Source: JAUVIB01 sp964424545 (GTDB lineage Bacteria; Calditrichota; Calditrichia; Calditrichales; Calditrichaceae). Taken from it: a DNA stretch of 7,134 nucleotides. The position numbers were made by a program, and so were the translations under genes. Below are positions 5,589 through 7,134 of the stretch, piece by piece. Under the pieces are notes generated by a model that saw only the letters and a list, made by a program, of their open reading frames with translations, was not told the origin of the DNA and searched no databases. The stretch spans positions 1 through 7,134 of the forward strand of contig CAYRJN010000196.1 in assembly GCA_964424545.1 (NCBI GenBank), in the 5' to 3' direction. Position 1 is the stretch's first letter, and every line of letters starts with the position of its first letter.

Positions 5589-7088
5589 TTATCCGCTCGC
5601 ATTGTCAAGTCCGCTTGATTCTATTTCATTTGTTATATTTTCATTTTCAAGTGAATCGTTTTTTTTATCACTTGTTTCTTTTTTGCCTTTTTCCTGCGGG
5701 ATAATATGTATATCGCGCTGAGGAAAAGGAATTTCGATATTTTCTTCGTTAAATCGTTTATATACGTCCATCATAACTTCTGTTTTTATTTTGAGACCTT
5801 CCGCAAAATCCGCCGCCCAAATCCGCAGCAGGAAATCAAGAGAACTATCCCCGAATCCTTCAAAGGTGATAAACGGTTTGGGATAATCTTTTACTCTCGG
5901 ATTGGCTTCGGCTACTTCCTGTAAAATAGTCATTACTTTTAAAGGATCCGTTCCGTATGCTACGCCGATGGGGATGTCTAATCTTCGTTGACGGTCGGAA
6001 AGCGTCCAATTGACCAATTCCTGTGAAATCAACAAACCGTTAGGAACGATCACTTCCGATTCGGTAAACGTCCTTATGGTGCTTGAGCGAATGCCGATCC
6101 GTTTTACCGTGCCCATCAGGTTGCCGACTTCGACGACATCTCCTATACTAACGGGACGTTCGAAAATCAATATCAACCCCGATACAAAATTATTAACAAG
6201 ATTTTGCAGCCCAAAACCGATACCGACGCCGAGAGAGCCGATAATTATGGCCAAATTATTCCAATTCATGCCGGCAGCGGAAACGGCAAATAAAAACCCT
6301 ATCATTAATATCACATAATGGGTCATGGTCAAAATCGTCGAGTGGACGCCCTCGGGCAAAGAAACATGGGGTAGAATATCATCATTCAATACGGTACGAA
6401 CTAAGTTTGAAATTTTAAAAGTAATATAGACGGCTAGTATAAAAGCTAATATAGAGCCAAGAGAAATATTAATATTGCCTATGGAGGCCGAGGCTGTAAA
6501 TATAATAATTATGATATTGATAATCCATTCATAAATACCGAAAAAACTCAATGTCCCCATTAACCATGTAATTATAAAAACAAAATGAACGACAGAATTA
6601 TATCGTTTAATAATAAGTTCTTTATTATTTTTTATCGATTTGGCGAATATCATCATTTTGGAATCTATGAGCGCTTCTCCAAAATTTATTAGAATAATCT
6701 TTCCGGTCAATAGCACAACAGCAAAATAGGCGCTGTTCAATTCTGCTCCAAATACTAATTTGGCAAAATTAACCGCTCCGAAAACAATGGCAACTAATGA
6801 AACAATAACCAAAAAAATACCGAGATAAAAAGCGATTCTTATTATACTAACCCACCTACTATGATTGGTTAGTTTTGATGTTATAAGTTTTGTCCTGTTT
6901 AAAAATATCAGACCGAATAGACTTATAACGATTAAACCGGTAATGATTACCCGTTGCATTGTGGGATCATTTATTAGCAAATTCGCTAATGTGTGTAACA
7001 TGAACAAAATAAGAAAACCCATAATAACATTTTTAAGATCGCGTAAAAATAACAAAGGGACCAATCGTATAACCGGTAAAAAGAACAT
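5589..7088 (-). CDS. MscS-family mechanosensitive ion channel
   Basis: MscS-family channels open under membrane tension and let solutes leave during hypo-osmotic shock. Of 499 residues, the C-terminal half is the conserved core: the Gly/Ala-rich pore helix with I-G-S-L-G-V-G-I-G-F-G-L-Q (283-295) and N-N-F-V-S-G (299-304), followed by the beta-domain entry E-R-P-V-S-I-G-D-V-V (310-319), then R-S-S-T-I-R-T-F (334-341) and V-P-N-G (348-351), and the cytoplasmic alpha/beta vestibule to about 463. About eight hydrophobic helices precede the pore helix (near 22-40, 46-63, 83-105, 118-138, 166-185, 187-199, 208-230, 254-274), so it belongs to the larger multi-helix branch and not the three-helix E. 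coli MscS type. Residues 465-499 form a charged, probably disordered tail. The ATG at 7086-7088 is bounded by an in-frame TAA at 7104-7106, but lacks a good Shine-Dalgarno. The kinase gene follows after 88 nt. Confidence 0.94.
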   Translation of the reverse strand: MFFLPVIRLVPLLFLRDLKNVIMGFLILFMLHTLANLLINDPTMQRVIITGLIVISLFGLIFLNRTKLITSKLTNHSRWVSIIRIAFYLGIFLVIVSLVAIVFGAVNFAKLVFGAELNSAYFAVVLLTGKIILINFGEALIDSKMMIFAKSIKNNKELIIKRYNSVVHFVFIITWLMGTLSFFGIYEWIINIIIIIFTASASIGNINISLGSILAFILAVYITFKISNLVRTVLNDDILPHVSLPEGVHSTILTMTHYVILMIGFLFAVSAAGMNWNNLAIIIGSLGVGIGFGLQNLVNNFVSGLILIFERPVSIGDVVEVGNLMGTVKRIGIRSSTIRTFTESEVIVPNGLLISQELVNWTLSDRQRRLDIPIGVAYGTDPLKVMTILQEVAEANPRVKDYPKPFITFEGFGDSSLDFLLRIWAADFAEGLKIKTEVMMDVYKRFNEENIEIPFPQRDIHIIPQEKGKKETSDKKNDSLENENITNEIESSGLDNASG

Positions 7089-7134
7089 AGCTTTGCAAAT
7101 TAATTAATATTTTTTGTTTACTTCTTTGAAAGAT

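Noticed and set aside
6010..6318. Plus-strand open frame opposite the mscS pore region
   Set aside because: It is antisense to the best-conserved part of mscS and its Pro/Thr/Ile-rich product resembles no family.

Overview
The window is a densely packed stretch of moderately AT-rich bacterial chromosome in which every credible gene lies on the minus strand. Read in the direction of transcription (high to low coordinates) the order is: MscS-family mechanosensitive channel, soluble GAF-GAF histidine kinase, protein-L-isoaspartate O-methyltransferase carrying a lipoprotein signal, EGY-like site-2 (M50) metalloprotease, an uncharacterised single-pass membrane protein, the ribosome-assembly GTPase Era, and the first part of a DUF309 gene that runs off the low-coordinate edge.

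Layout: 7089-7134 is AT-rich leader with no gene visible. mscS occupies 5589-7088. An 88-nt gap (5501-5588) holds a possible sigma70-like promoter and a strong Shine-Dalgarno for the GTG-started kinase (3746-5500). The methyltransferase (3000-3731) follows after 14 nt. A 95-nt gap (2905-2999) contains a perfect 7-bp inverted repeat next to a -10-like hexamer. Then come the protease (1771-2904), the unknown membrane protein (1153-1758, 12 nt downstream), era (276-1172, overlapping the previous gene by 20 nt) and DUF309 (1-259, 16 nt downstream). No intergenic stretch exceeds 300 bases. I see no RNA gene, CRISPR array, insertion sequence or attachment site.

Organism: a Gram-negative bacterium is suggested by the lipobox-bearing methyltransferase and the general envelope gene content. 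The gene styles (EGY-like M50 protease, exported Pcm, long DUF309 variant) fit the FCB/Calditrichota/Ignavibacteriota-like part of the tree, but this is an impression from family knowledge and not demonstrated here.

How the genes may work together: two segments look like transcription units, mscS (possibly alone or reading through) and kinase-pcm, with the protease-unknown-era-DUF309 group tightly coupled and perhaps started from the 95-nt gap. The common theme is the cell envelope (tension channel, membrane protease, lipoprotein repair enzyme, unknown membrane protein) joined to a housekeeping ribosome-biogenesis GTPase. I found no clearly new multi-gene system. The points most worth checking are the apparent single-base frameshift in DUF309, the predicted export of a SAM-dependent repair enzyme, the cyclic-nucleotide-type NKFDE signature in the kinase's first GAF domain, and the unknown membrane protein translationally linked to era.
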